Shown here in pieces: positions 53,516 to 63,346 of a stretch of 64,000 bases of DNA. This DNA is from Chlorobium sp. (lineage in GTDB: Bacteria; Bacteroidota; Chlorobiia; Chlorobiales; Chlorobiaceae), in NCBI GenBank assembly GCA_005862225.1, contig SZXV01000002.1, positions 124,001 through 188,000 of the forward strand, in the 5' to 3' direction. The notes under the pieces are model-generated. The model searched no databases. It was not told the origin of the DNA and saw nothing but the letters and a program-made list of their open reading frames with translations. How positions within the stretch are numbered: position 1 is the first letter of the stretch; the number at the start of each line of letters is the position of its first letter. A program made the translations under genes and the position numbers.

Positions 53516-55975
53516 ATGAAGATATACAAGTTTGGAGGGACCTCTCTGGGGTCAGCCAGTCGTATAAAAAAAGTTGCTGATATTATTTCCGGCGCTCTGG
53601 CTGAAGAGAAGGTTATTGTTGTTGTTTCAGCCATTCACCGTGTGACCGATCTGTTGCTTGAATCAGCCACAAAAGCTTGCAGCGCAGACAGCGGTTATAG
53701 CTCAATACTTGATGAACTTGATCGACTTCACCTCTCCATTGCCAGTGAGCTTTTTTCAGGGGATCGTTTTGATGAGGTGAGCGCAGCGATACGAGCTGAT
53801 CTGTCAGACCTTCATAACATGGTTCAGGGGATCTTTTTGCTTCGAGAGCTTTCGGAAAAAAGCCTTGCCGTTGTGCTTGGCTTTGGGGAACGTCTTTGTG
53901 CAAGGCTGGTCAGTTTTTATTTGCAGGATCGTCTTATGGCGGCATTCTTTCTTGACGCACGTGAATTGATTGTTACGGATGCAAATTATGCTGATGCGCG
54001 CGTTAACATGCACGCCTCTGAACTTCATATCAAAAAAAGTCTTGCATCTTTTGAGGGTGTGCCGGTGGTGACGGGATTTATTGCGGCAGCTCCTGACGGG
54101 ACGATAACGACGCTTGGCCGTGGGGGATCCGATTATACCGCATCAATTCTCGGGGCGGCGCTTGGCGCTTCGGAAATCCTGATATGGACTGATGTTGACG
54201 GATTTTTCAGCGCCGATCCAAAACGGGTTCGTGATGCTCAGATTTTGCCCTATATCAGTTATTCCGAGGCGATGGAACTCTCACATGCCGGAGCCAGGGT
54301 GCTTCATCCTCTTGCCGTTCAGCCTGCCATGAAAGCAGGTATTCCCTTGCTGATCAAAAATTCATTTAATCCCGAGTCGAAAGGCACTCGCATAGAAAGT
54401 GCCTCCTCGCCAGAAATAAGAGACCTCCGGTCGGTAACGGGACTTACTTCGATAAACAACGTCGTCCTTCTCAATATGTCGGGAAGCGGTATGGTTGGCG
54501 TTCCGGGTATTGCGTCCCGGCTTTTCAGTTGCCTGGCCCTGCACCGGATTAACATCATCTTTATTTCACAGGCATCATCTGAGCAGTCGATTACCCTGGC
54601 CATTAACCCGCAGCAGGCAGCAAAAGCAAAAAAAATACTTGAAGCTGAATTTATTGGTGAGATCGGATCCCGTCAGATAGAGCCCCTTGTGATTCGCCGA
54701 AACCTTGCCATGCTCGCTGTGGTTGGCAATAATATGTCGGGGCATCCCGGTGTCTCCGCCCAGTTGTTTGAAACGCTCGGTAAAAATGGCATCAATGTCA
54801 TTGCCGTGGCCCAGGGCGCCAATGAGATGAATATCTCCCTTGTCATTGACAGTCATGATGAGGATAAGGCGCTGAACTGTATTCATGAGTCGTTTTTTCT
54901 CTCGCAACGGAAAGTGCATCTTTTTATTGCAGGCACGGGCACTATCGCAAAAAGTCTTATTGGCCAGATCAGTGCACATAGGCTTAATCTTCAGCAGGAG
55001 AAGGATCTTGATGTCGTGGTTTGCGGGATGGTCAACACGGGCAAGATAGCGCTGGATGATAATGGCATTGACCTCCGGCATTGGCAGGCAGCGCTTGTTC
55101 CGAGAGTTGAGAACCCTGGTATTGAGGGGTATCTTCAGATTATTCGGGAGCGAAACCTGCATAATACCATCTTTGTTGACTGTACGGCAAGCAGCCGGGT
55201 TGCTGAAATTTATCCTGACCTGCTGCTTGCCAATATTTCTGTGGTGACGGCAAACAAACTCGGGATGGCAGGCCCCTGGCCGCTCTACAGAAATATCAGG
55301 GAGGCCCAACGCAAAAGCAATGCCCGTTTTCTCTATGAAACCAATGTTGGAGCGGGGCTCCCTATTATCAATACGCTGAATGATCTGAAAAACAGCGGCG
55401 ACAAGATTATCTCTATTGAAGGCGTTCTGTCCGGAACGTTGAGCTTTATTTTCAATGAACTGCGCAAAGGCGGCAGGTTCAGCGAGATTGTTCGCCGTGC
55501 CCAGGAGGCGGGATATACCGAGCCTGATCCGAGGGATGATCTTTCTGGAGCTGATTTTGCCCGGAAGTTTCTGATTCTTGGTCGCGAACTTGGATTTACG
55601 CTGGAGTACAGTGATGTCGTTTGCGAGAGCCTGGTGCCGGTGGAGTGTCGAGGCGAGATGTCTGTTTCTGAGTTTCTTTACCGTTTGTCGAGTATTGACG
55701 ACTGGTATGCCGAAGCCATAGCGAATGCGGGGAAAGAGGGGATGACGATTGCCTATGCCGGTGAGATCAGGGATGGTGTGGCAAGTATCGGTGTGAAACG
55801 GCTTCCTTTTGCGAGTCCAATTGCCGGGCTTAACGGGTCTGAAAATATGGTGGTTTTCACGACAGAGCGTTATCGGGCAACACCTCTTGTTGTTCGGGGG
55901 CCAGGCGCAGGTGCAGAGGTTACCGCAGGCGGGGTTTTTGCGGATATTCTGCGTGTTGCAAGTTACCTTGTTTGA
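53516..55975 (+). CDS. thrA: ThrA, bifunctional aspartokinase/homoserine dehydrogenase
   Basis: The 819-residue fused enzyme catalyses the first and third steps of the threonine branch. It has an aspartokinase domain (M-K-I-Y-K-F-G-G-T-S at the start, L-G-R-G-G-S-D-Y-T-A for ATP), two ACT-type regulatory domains (about 320-465; I-N-I-I-F-I-S-Q-A-S-S-E and V-I-A-V-A-Q-G-A-N-E), and a homoserine dehydrogenase domain (from about 470; I-A-G-T-G-T-I-A-K-S, T-A-N-K-L). Feedback control by threonine is expected from the ACT pair. GGAG directly upstream supports the start. Confidence 0.95.
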   Translation: MKIYKFGGTSLGSASRIKKVADIISGALAEEKVIVVVSAIHRVTDLLLESATKACSADSGYSSILDELDRLHLSIASELFSGDRFDEVSAAIRADLSDLHNMVQGIFLLRELSEKSLAVVLGFGERLCARLVSFYLQDRLMAAFFLDARELIVTDANYADARVNMHASELHIKKSLASFEGVPVVTGFIAAAPDGTITTLGRGGSDYTASILGAALGASEILIWTDVDGFFSADPKRVRDAQILPYISYSEAMELSHAGARVLHPLAVQPAMKAGIPLLIKNSFNPESKGTRIESASSPEIRDLRSVTGLTSINNVVLLNMSGSGMVGVPGIASRLFSCLALHRINIIFISQASSEQSITLAINPQQAAKAKKILEAEFIGEIGSRQIEPLVIRRNLAMLAVVGNNMSGHPGVSAQLFETLGKNGINVIAVAQGANEMNISLVIDSHDEDKALNCIHESFFLSQRKVHLFIAGTGTIAKSLIGQISAHRLNLQQEKDLDVVVCGMVNTGKIALDDNGIDLRHWQAALVPRVENPGIEGYLQIIRERNLHNTIFVDCTASSRVAEIYPDLLLANISVVTANKLGMAGPWPLYRNIREAQRKSNARFLYETNVGAGLPIINTLNDLKNSGDKIISIEGVLSGTLSFIFNELRKGGRFSEIVRRAQEAGYTEPDPRDDLSGADFARKFLILGRELGFTLEYSDVVCESLVPVECRGEMSVSEFLYRLSSIDDWYAEAIANAGKEGMTIAYAGEIRDGVASIGVKRLPFASPIAGLNGSENMVVFTTERYRATPLVVRGPGAGAEVTAGGVFADILRVASYLV

Positions 55976-55987
55976 GGAGAAGAGGTT

Positions 55988-57277
55988 ATGCGTGCTGAAA
56001 TTGTGTCAGTCGGAGATGAGCTGCTGAAAGGTCAGCGGGTAAACACCAATGCGGCGTTTATGTCGAACGCACTTGCCGGTATAGGGGTCTCTGTTGGCCG
56101 GGTTGTTGCCTGTTCTGATGTTGAACATGAGATAGTGTCGGTTTTTGCTGAATCGCTTGGCCGGGCTGATATTGTGCTTGTAACCGGAGGTCTTGGGCCA
56201 ACAAAGGATGACAGGACAAAAAAAGCGGCGCAACTGCTTCTCGGAAGGGGGCTTGCGTTGAATCAGGATGCCTTCGATAACGTCGCCGGACGGATTTCAG
56301 GCCGGGGCGAGGGGATGCTGGCATCACTTCGTGACCAGGCAATGGTTCTTGAAGGCTCAACAGTTATTGCCAACACCAGAGGGACTGCGGCCGGGATGAT
56401 TATTGGCTGTGGAGAGCAGTTTCATCATCATTATCTGGTTCTTATGCCGGGAGTGCCTGCCGAAATGAAGGCCATGATGGAGCGAACCGTTGTGCCCTAT
56501 TTTGCGGAGCTGTCGGATACCGTTATCTGTCATACTCCGGTAAAAACTCTTGGTCTCGGTGAAACGAAGCTTGCAGAGATGATTGTGGACATTGAAGAGT
56601 CTCTGCCGTCGGGAACAACCCTGGCCTATCTGCCTCATGCAGCAGGTGTCAACCTGATGATCAGTACTTTCGGCTGTGATCGGACAGCGGTTGATCGGGA
56701 TAATCACAGCGTTGTTGATGCCATTGTCGAGAGAGCAGGAGCATATATTTATGCCACCAGTGAAGTGACTCTGGAGGAGACCATTGGCGCCATGCTTTTG
56801 GCCGAAGGGCTGAGTGTCGCCGTTGCTGAATCCTGTACCGGTGGTCTTGTTGCAAGCCGGTTGACCGATGTGCCGGGTTCATCCGCCTATTTTCTGCAGG
56901 GGTTTGTAGTCTACAGTAACCAGGCAAAACAGAGGACGCTTGGTGTTCCTGAGGAGAGCATAGCGAGCTATGGCGCGGTCAGTGAACAAGTTGCTCAAGC
57001 CATGGCAACCGGATGTCTTGAAAAAAGCGGGGCCGATATTGCTGTTTCGACAACAGGTATAGCCGGGCCGTCGGGAGGCTCACCTGAAAAACCTGTCGGT
57101 ATGCTCTGCCTGGCAATCGCAGAAAAAAAATCAGGCGAACTCTTTTCCAGGACGCTCTTTATGCACGGTGATCGTGAACAGAACAAGCTTCGTTTCAGCG
57201 AAGGGGCTCTTCGTGAACTGTGGGAGTGGCTGAGAAATCGCTCTTCATTTTCCCGCTCAGCGGCGCATCTCTCGTAA
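55988..57277 (+). CDS. cinA: CinA family protein (NMN deamidase / damage-inducible)
   Basis: The 429-residue protein has two domains. An N-terminal MoCF-like (COG1058) domain with V-T-G-G-L-G-P-T-K-D-D has been linked to ADP-ribose pyrophosphatase activity. A C-terminal CinA (COG1546) domain has A-E-S-C-T-G-G-L-V-A-S-R and S-T-T-G-I-A-G-P-S-G-G, the nicotinamide-mononucleotide deamidase domain. The full-length two-domain form acts in NAD recycling. It starts 12 bases after thrA behind GAGGAGAAGAGG. Confidence 0.93.
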   Translation: MRAEIVSVGDELLKGQRVNTNAAFMSNALAGIGVSVGRVVACSDVEHEIVSVFAESLGRADIVLVTGGLGPTKDDRTKKAAQLLLGRGLALNQDAFDNVAGRISGRGEGMLASLRDQAMVLEGSTVIANTRGTAAGMIIGCGEQFHHHYLVLMPGVPAEMKAMMERTVVPYFAELSDTVICHTPVKTLGLGETKLAEMIVDIEESLPSGTTLAYLPHAAGVNLMISTFGCDRTAVDRDNHSVVDAIVERAGAYIYATSEVTLEETIGAMLLAEGLSVAVAESCTGGLVASRLTDVPGSSAYFLQGFVVYSNQAKQRTLGVPEESIASYGAVSEQVAQAMATGCLEKSGADIAVSTTGIAGPSGGSPEKPVGMLCLAIAEKKSGELFSRTLFMHGDREQNKLRFSEGALRELWEWLRNRSSFSRSAAHLS

Positions 57278-57356
57278 AAGAGTTATGATTTTTTTATAAA
57301 AGCAGCTCTTTTATCAATAACTTCAAAAACTGAAACCATCGTCATCCTGATAGCTC

Positions 57357-59240
57357 ATGGCAAAAATTGCGAGATTACCTGATATAGTTGCGAACAAAAT
57401 TTCTGCGGGTGAGGTTGTTCAGCGTCCAGCCTCGGTGGTCAAGGAGCTTCTTGAAAATGCCATAGATGCTGGTGCCGACAGAATAACGGTTGCCATAAAG
57501 GATGCCGGAAAGGAGCTGATCAGGATTGTCGATAACGGTGCGGGGATGGTGCGTGAAGATGCCCTGTTGTGTGTCGAACGTTTTGCGACCAGCAAGATTT
57601 CCGGAGTCGAGGATCTTGATTCACTGCATAGTCTTGGGTTCAGGGGAGAGGCGCTTGCAAGTATTTCGTCGGTTTCGCATTTCGAGCTGAAAACCCGTAC
57701 TGCTGCTGCGACTCTTGGTCTGAAGCTTCGGTACGAGGGAGGTCTTCTTGCAGAAGAGTCAGGGGTGCAGGGAGAACAGGGGACAACTATCACTGTCAGG
57801 AACCTCTTTTACAATGTTCCTGCCCGGCGGAAGTTTCTGAAATCCAATGCTACCGAGTATCATCATATTTATGAAATTGTCAAGTCGTTTGTTCTTGCCT
57901 ATCCTGAAATTGAGTGGCGAATGTACAGCGACGATGAAGAGCTTTTTCATGTCAAAAGTCCCGATGTTCTGCAACGCCTCAATCTTTTTTACGGGGATGA
58001 TTTTGCGGCTGGCATGATTGAGCTTTCTGAGGAAAATGATTACCTCTCCATCAAGGGGTTTCTTGGCAAGCCGGCAATGCAGAAGCGGCGCAAACTCGAT
58101 CAGTATTTTTTTATCAATCGTCGCCTTGTGCAGAACAGGATGCTCTCGCAGGCGGTGCAGCAGGCTTATGGCGACTTGCTTGTTGAGCGCCAGAGTCCAT
58201 TTGTGCTTCTTTTTCTTGGTATTGATCCCTCCCGAATAGATGTGAATGTGCATCCGGCAAAGCTTGAGGTCAGGTTTGATGATGAGCGCAATGTGCGTAA
58301 TATGTTTTATCCTGTTATCAAGCGTGCCATCCAGTTGCACGATTTTTCTCCAGATCTGGCAGCCACGGAAGGCGATTCGTTTCTTTCTGGGCCCCATCAG
58401 CCATCGTCAGCCAGAAAATTCTCATTTCCGGATATTCCTCATCGGGTTTCGACCACAGATGATCTTTACCGGAATTATCGTGAAGGCTCTCATTCCGGAG
58501 CGGCAGTGTCAAGGGCATCGCTTTTGCATCAGCCGGAAATGTTTTCTTCTGACAACCCGTCAACGGGATTTGTTGCGCTGGAGCGAGAGTTGCGGGACGG
58601 GGGTGAACAGCTTGCATCAGTTCTTCTCTCTCCAGTCTATGACGATGAGGTCATCCCGAACCCGAAAGAGGCTGAACCGAAAATCTGGCAATTACATAAC
58701 AAGTACCTGATATGCCAGATCAAGACCGGACTGATGATTATAGATCAGCATGTGGCGCATGAACGCGTGTTGTATGAACGTGCTGTTGATGTGATGCAGC
58801 AGAATGTTCCAAACTCCCAGCAACTGCTTTTTCCCCAGAAAGTCGAGTTCCGCCCCTGGGAGTATGAAGTTTTTGAGGAGATTCGTGACGATCTCTACAA
58901 ACTTGGCTTTAATTTGCGTTTGTTTGGAAACAGGACGGTCATGATTGAGGGGGTTCCCCAGGATGTCAAGTCAGGCACGGAGGTGACGATCTTGCAGGAT
59001 ATGATTGCTGAATATCAGGATAACGCCTCAAAACTCAAGCTCGACAGGCGCGATAATCTTGCAAAGTCCTATTCCTGCCGCAATGCCATCATGGCAGGTC
59101 AGAAGCTCTCTCTGGAAGAGATGCGTTCACTTATTGACAATCTTTTTGCAACCAGGGAGCCTTACTCATGTCCGCATGGACGGCCGGTTATTATTAAGCT
59201 TTCGCTTGATCAGCTTGACAGGATGTTTGGGAGAAAATAA
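57357..59240 (+). CDS. mutL: MutL, DNA mismatch repair protein with endonuclease motif
   Basis: MutL couples mismatch recognition by MutS to strand removal. The 627 residues show the GHKL ATPase motifs E-N-A-I-D-A-G, D-N-G-A-G-M, T-S-K-I and F-R-G-E-A-L-A-S-I-S in the N-terminal part. A C-terminal dimerisation domain carries D-Q-H-V-A-H-E-R-V-L-Y-E, the metal-binding endonuclease motif D-Q-H-A-x2-E-x4-E with one A-to-V change. C-P-H-G-R-P is near the end. This is the nicking type of MutL found in bacteria without MutH. Confidence 0.95.
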   Translation: MAKIARLPDIVANKISAGEVVQRPASVVKELLENAIDAGADRITVAIKDAGKELIRIVDNGAGMVREDALLCVERFATSKISGVEDLDSLHSLGFRGEALASISSVSHFELKTRTAAATLGLKLRYEGGLLAEESGVQGEQGTTITVRNLFYNVPARRKFLKSNATEYHHIYEIVKSFVLAYPEIEWRMYSDDEELFHVKSPDVLQRLNLFYGDDFAAGMIELSEENDYLSIKGFLGKPAMQKRRKLDQYFFINRRLVQNRMLSQAVQQAYGDLLVERQSPFVLLFLGIDPSRIDVNVHPAKLEVRFDDERNVRNMFYPVIKRAIQLHDFSPDLAATEGDSFLSGPHQPSSARKFSFPDIPHRVSTTDDLYRNYREGSHSGAAVSRASLLHQPEMFSSDNPSTGFVALERELRDGGEQLASVLLSPVYDDEVIPNPKEAEPKIWQLHNKYLICQIKTGLMIIDQHVAHERVLYERAVDVMQQNVPNSQQLLFPQKVEFRPWEYEVFEEIRDDLYKLGFNLRLFGNRTVMIEGVPQDVKSGTEVTILQDMIAEYQDNASKLKLDRRDNLAKSYSCRNAIMAGQKLSLEEMRSLIDNLFATREPYSCPHGRPVIIKLSLDQLDRMFGRK

Positions 59241-59286
59241 GATGTGTGGTTGCAAGTTTGTGCAAAAGTACTAAATTCATCACAAT

Positions 59287-59359
59287 GCCCTTGTAGCTCA
59301 GTGGATAGAGCAACAGTTTCCTAAACTGTAGGTCGGCGGTTCGAGTCTGCCCGAGGGCA
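59287..59359 (+). tRNA. tRNA-Arg, anticodon CCU
   Basis: The cloverleaf is readable: acceptor GCCCTTG / CGAGGGC, D arm GCTC...GAGC, anticodon stem ACAGT / ACTGT with loop TTCCTAA (anticodon CCT at 59320-59322), variable AGGTC, T arm GGCGG-TTCGAGT-CTGCC and discriminator A at 59359. CCA is not encoded. It decodes AGG. Confidence 0.95.
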
Positions 59360-59433
59360 CTTTTCTTAGAGCGGTTCTTTATGGTCATATCCTTTCGGGT
59401 TTTAGTCTCATTTCAACGCCGCCATCCAAACCT

Positions 59434-60339
59434 ATGAAGCCGATCAGAATAATTCTTGTCATTCTGCTGCTGTTTTTTGTGGCTGATACAGGACGTTACT
59501 TTTTTTACCCTGATATCGGTCGGCTTGTAGACGAAAATCCTGAAAAGACAGCTTTTATGGAGTATCGTGAAGCAGAGTGGAGAAAGGAGGGGCTGAACGA
59601 TAAAAAAATTGAGCAGAGATGGGTTTCGCTGAGCAAGGTTTCCCAGAACCTCATCAAGGCGGTCTTGATTGGTGAAGACGACAAGTTCTGGCAGCATGAA
59701 GGTTTTGATTACAAGGCAATGGAGCGGGCGCTGGAAAAAAACATTCTGGCCAAACAATTCAGAATGGGCGGCAGTACCATCAGTCAGCAGCTTGCCAAAA
59801 ATCTCTATCTCTCTCCTTCAAAGAATCCCATTCGTAAAATCAAGGAGGCCATTCTGACCTGGAGACTCGAAAACACTCTCTCCAAGCGCAGAATTCTTGA
59901 GTTGTATGTCAATATCGCTGAATGGGGTGACGGTATTTTCGGTATCGGAGAGGCGGCCCGTCACTACTATGGTGTCACTCCGGCAAAACTGTCGGCACAA
60001 CAGGCGTCTCGACTGGCTGCCGTTCTGCCAAACCCTATTGTGTTTTCTCCTGTTGGCTCTTCACGTTATGTTCGCAATCGCTCCAGTCTCATTTATGCCA
60101 TTATGCGGAGACGCGGAATTGTTGTGCCGGACTATAAGGAGGTGATGTCGTTGACACCTGATACCACTGCGGTTGATTCCGTGGTGATCGGGGTGCCGGA
60201 GTATCTTCTTGAACAAGCAATGAACGCAGACAGCCTTGGCAGTAATGTGCCGGAAGGGAATGCCTCAGGAAAAGAGAACAAAACAGATGGAGTACACCCG
60301 GCAACCCCTTCAGGTCAGGGAAGTAATGAGTCGCCCTGA
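59434..60339 (+). CDS. mtgA: Monofunctional peptidoglycan glycosyltransferase (MtgA)
   Basis: The 301-residue protein has one N-terminal transmembrane helix (about 5-22) and a GT51 transglycosylase domain: the catalytic Glu lies in I-G-E-D-D-K-F-W-Q-H-E-G-F-D, followed by G-G-S-T-I-S-Q-Q-L-A-K-N-L-Y-L-S. There is no transpeptidase domain, so it is the monofunctional type that polymerises lipid II. The last 45 residues are a disordered Ser/Gly/Asn-rich tail. It follows the tRNA-Arg gene and converges with the rubredoxin gene. Confidence 0.93.
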   Translation: MKPIRIILVILLLFFVADTGRYFFYPDIGRLVDENPEKTAFMEYREAEWRKEGLNDKKIEQRWVSLSKVSQNLIKAVLIGEDDKFWQHEGFDYKAMERALEKNILAKQFRMGGSTISQQLAKNLYLSPSKNPIRKIKEAILTWRLENTLSKRRILELYVNIAEWGDGIFGIGEAARHYYGVTPAKLSAQQASRLAAVLPNPIVFSPVGSSRYVRNRSSLIYAIMRRRGIVVPDYKEVMSLTPDTTAVDSVVIGVPEYLLEQAMNADSLGSNVPEGNASGKENKTDGVHPATPSGQGSNESP

Positions 60340-60364
60340 GTGTACCCGCTCGGTGTATCGCTGT

Positions 60365-60523
60365 TTACTCTTGTTCAAAAGATGACTTGTCCATTCCGCA
60401 GACAGGGCAGACCCAGTCCTCTGGCAGGTTTTCGAAAGAAGTGCCCGGTGCGATTCCGCCGTCAGGATCGCCAATTTCCGGATCATAAACATAGCCGCAA
60501 GGTATACAGACCCATTTTTCCAT
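60365..60523 (-). CDS. Rubredoxin
   Basis: A 52-residue protein reading [16 protein letters not shown] carries the two C-x2-C knuckles of rubredoxin (C6/C9 and C39/C42; the second is C-P-V-C-G). The [11 protein letters not shown] and F-E-N-L-P-E-D-W motifs between them are diagnostic. It binds one iron and shuttles single electrons. The stop is 25 bases from that of mtgA on the other strand. Green sulfur bacteria carry several rubredoxins; which system this one serves is not visible. Confidence 0.93.
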   Translation of the reverse strand: MEKWVCIPCGYVYDPEIGDPDGGIAPGTSFENLPEDWVCPVCGMDKSSFEQE

Positions 60524-60616
60524 GATAGAATTTCAGTTTGGAATTGATAAAGCTGACCGAATACTCATTGATGATACAGAAAATTCGTGAAATCAGCGGA
60601 CAAGATTTTTGATTTA

Positions 60617-62464
60617 ATGCCAGACACTCTTCTTTACGACGCTCTTCGCAAGGTTTTCGGTTTTCATGCGTTTCGGCCTAATCAGGAAAACATTGTTCGT
60701 GCAATTCTTGCAGGGCAGGATGTTTTTGCCGTTATGCCTACTGGTGGCGGAAAATCACTCTGCTACCAGCTTCCCGCAGTGCTTCTCCCAGGTACCTGTA
60801 TGGTTATAAGTCCTCTGATCGCACTGATGAAAGACCAGGTCGATGGTGCGCGGGCAAACGGTATTCGTGCATCCTTCCTCAACAGTTCCCAGTTACCTGA
60901 TGAGAGGGATGAGGTGATGCGCGACCTGCTCTCAAACTCACTTGACCTGCTCTATGTTGCCCCCGAACGTTTTACTCTCGAACATTTTCGGGAGATGATT
61001 GGCAGAGTGAAGATCAGTATGGCAGTCATCGACGAAGCTCACTGTATTTCGGAGTGGGGGCATGATTTTCGTCCTGACTATCTTTCACTCTCAGCCCTTG
61101 TCACCATATTTTCTGACATTCCGGTTGCGGCATTTACCGCAACGGCGACGAACCAGGTGCAGCATGATATTCTTGAAAAACTTGCGTTGCGTAACCCGCT
61201 TGTTGTCAGGGCCTCCTTTGACCGTCCAAACCTCTCCTATGACGTGCGTTTCAAGGATAATCCGGAAGCCCAGCTTGTTCAACTGCTTAAAGGTAATCAA
61301 GGCAAGGCTGGCATCATCTACCGCACCAGCCGCAAAAACGTTAATGATACGGCGGCGATGCTTCAGGCAAAAGGGTATCGGGTTCTTCCTTACCACGCAG
61401 GGCTCAGTGATGCTGAACGCAAACGCAATCAGGATGCTTTTATTCGTGATGAAGTCGATGTTATCGTCGCCACCATTGCATTTGGTATGGGTATCGACAA
61501 ATCCAACATCAGGTTTGTGATTCATGCTGATCTGCCAAAAAGCATTGAGAACTACTACCAGGAAACGGGTCGTGCAGGTCGTGATGGTGAACCAGCGCAA
61601 TGCACGCTGCTCTTTGCTCAGGGCGATATCCCAAAAGTCCGGTTCTTTATCGATGCAATGCTTGATGAGACTGAACGAGCAAGGGCGCTCGGGGCCCTGA
61701 CAAAGGTGATTGCTTTTGCCGGCAACTCAGTCTGTCGGCGCAAGACCCTGCTCGACTATTTTGGGGAGAGCTATCCTCATGAAAATTGCAACTCCTGCGA
61801 TATCTGCCTTGGCTCCCGTGAAGTGGTTGATTGTACCCGCGAAGCACAAATGCTGCTTTCAGCCATGGTTCGTACTGAAGAGAGATTCGGCGCCATGCAT
61901 ATTGTTGATATTGTTTCAGGAAGTGACAACAAAAAAATCCGTGATTTTGGCCACGATCGTCTCAAAACATACGGCGTGGGCAAAGAGCACGAAAAAAAAT
62001 ACTGGCGTCAGCTCATTGATGAACTGCTTGCACAAAAAGTCATCGAGAAATCTGAAGGACTCTATCCAACCCTTTTTCTGCTGCCCAAGGCAATTCAACT
62101 GCTGAAGGGTGAGGTGCACATTCAAATTGTCAGAGTTCAGGAAAAGAAAAAAGCAACGTCGCACAGAGCAAAATCAGAGGTGGCGTCCACTCCTTACAAC
62201 CAAAAACTTTTTGATCTCCTTAGAATACTTCGTAAACAGATAGCCGATGAACAGGGAATTCCGCCTTATGTGGTTTTCTCGGATCGCACACTTCATGATA
62301 TGGCCGCTAACTTTCCCCGGACTGCCGAAACCATGCTCACGGTTTCCGGAGTCGGTGAAGTAAAGCTCGAACGCTATGGTCGTCAGTTTCTTCGTCTCAT
62401 TGATCGTTTTTGCAGCGATCATAACCTTGATTACAGCAAGCCGGGCATTCCGGCAGAATGCTGA
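60617..62464 (+). CDS. recQ: RecQ, ATP-dependent DNA helicase
   Basis: RecQ is a superfamily 2 helicase for recombination and replication-fork repair. From the ATG at 60617 it has 615 residues; a GTG at 60587 is also in frame. Motif 0 is F-H-A-F-R-P-N-Q, motif I is M-P-T-G-G-G-K-S-L-C-Y-Q and motif II is D-E-A-H-C-I-S-E-W-G-H-D-F-R-P-D. Motif VI is Q-E-T-G-R-A-G-R-D-G. The zinc-binding RQC part has C-R-R-K...C-N-S-C-D-I-C, and an HRDC domain ends the protein. Confidence 0.96.
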   Translation: MPDTLLYDALRKVFGFHAFRPNQENIVRAILAGQDVFAVMPTGGGKSLCYQLPAVLLPGTCMVISPLIALMKDQVDGARANGIRASFLNSSQLPDERDEVMRDLLSNSLDLLYVAPERFTLEHFREMIGRVKISMAVIDEAHCISEWGHDFRPDYLSLSALVTIFSDIPVAAFTATATNQVQHDILEKLALRNPLVVRASFDRPNLSYDVRFKDNPEAQLVQLLKGNQGKAGIIYRTSRKNVNDTAAMLQAKGYRVLPYHAGLSDAERKRNQDAFIRDEVDVIVATIAFGMGIDKSNIRFVIHADLPKSIENYYQETGRAGRDGEPAQCTLLFAQGDIPKVRFFIDAMLDETERARALGALTKVIAFAGNSVCRRKTLLDYFGESYPHENCNSCDICLGSREVVDCTREAQMLLSAMVRTEERFGAMHIVDIVSGSDNKKIRDFGHDRLKTYGVGKEHEKKYWRQLIDELLAQKVIEKSEGLYPTLFLLPKAIQLLKGEVHIQIVRVQEKKKATSHRAKSEVASTPYNQKLFDLLRILRKQIADEQGIPPYVVFSDRTLHDMAANFPRTAETMLTVSGVGEVKLERYGRQFLRLIDRFCSDHNLDYSKPGIPAEC

Positions 62465-62506
62465 GCCGTTACTTTTGTTCTCGCAAAATAAAACGTTGAA
62501 TTGATC

Positions 62507-63253
62507 ATGCTTTTGGTTAATAAAATTCTTCCAATATTTTTTATGCCGCTTGGCGTTACTCTGCTGTGTCTGCTGGCGGGTCTGATTTTGCGCAAAAGGT
62601 TATTGTTCTTGTATGCCGCGCTCATTCTGTGGGTTTTCAGTATGCCTGTGGTGTGTGACGGCTTGATGCGCTTTGTTGAGGGTGGTACCGAACGTGTTCG
62701 CGTGAGTGCGGTTCATAAAGCAGATGCGATTGTTATCTTGAGTGGCATGATTCGCGAGGTTAATGGGGCGCCATTGGGGGAATGGAATGATGCGGTTGAT
62801 CGTTTTGAAGGAGGTATCGACCTTTTCAAGGCAGGGAAAGCTCCGGTCATTGTGTTTACCAGGGGGCAGATGCCCTGGGATACAGAGGCAATACCCGAGG
62901 GAGAGCTTCTGGCTAAAAGGGCGGTACTGCTTGGGGTTCCCCAAAGAGCGATTCGGTTAACCGACAGGGTTGCCAATACTGCTGACGAAGCAGAAGCGGC
63001 CTTGAAGTTGCTTGGACGTAAACGAATTATTCTGGTCACCAGTGCTTTTCATGAGCGCAGAGCCACTATGGTATTTGAACATGAAGGGTTTGAGGTTGTG
63101 CCGTTTCGGGTGGATTATCGCGTGTCTCCGAACTCCGGGCTTACGGTATTACGTTTTTTGCCGAGCGCAGAGGCCCTTGCGCAGTCAGAAACTGCTTTAC
63201 ATGAGATTATTGGATGGATCTATTATTGGGCTCGGGGGGTATTTGCAAAATAA
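62507..63253 (+). CDS. DUF218/YdcF-ElyC family membrane protein
   Basis: The 248-residue protein has two N-terminal transmembrane helices (about 5-22 and 29-50). A DUF218 domain follows, with A-D-A-I-V-I-L-S-G and later T-S-A-F-H-E-R-R-A-T-M, the sites that identify the ElyC/YdcF family. ElyC in E. coli is linked to envelope and undecaprenyl-phosphate handling. The ATG at 62507 is chosen over the upstream TTG. The next gene is a NusG-like antiterminator; both could belong with a polysaccharide locus to the right. Confidence 0.85.
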   Translation: MLLVNKILPIFFMPLGVTLLCLLAGLILRKRLLFLYAALILWVFSMPVVCDGLMRFVEGGTERVRVSAVHKADAIVILSGMIREVNGAPLGEWNDAVDRFEGGIDLFKAGKAPVIVFTRGQMPWDTEAIPEGELLAKRAVLLGVPQRAIRLTDRVANTADEAEAALKLLGRKRIILVTSAFHERRATMVFEHEGFEVVPFRVDYRVSPNSGLTVLRFLPSAEALAQSETALHEIIGWIYYWARGVFAK

Positions 63254-63308
63254 TGCACAGTTGTTACCTTTGTGTTGAATAATGGTCAAGCTATTGGTCT
63301 GGTATGGC

Positions 63309-63333
63309 TTGTCGTTTTTTACAACGCTATAAT
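63309..63333 (+). promoter_or_regulatory. Candidate promoter for the NusG-like gene
   Basis: A perfect TATAAT (63328-63333) lies 13 bases before the ATG at 63347. Upstream TTGTCG (63309) is only 13 bases away from it, so the -35 element is weak or absent. A start inside the stretch after TATAAT would give a very short leader. Confidence 0.4.
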
Positions 63334-63346
63334 ATTTTTTTGTCGA

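Noticed and set aside
57759-58397. A 212-codon minus-strand ORF inside mutL
   Set aside because: It is antisense to conserved MutL sequence and shows no family pattern.
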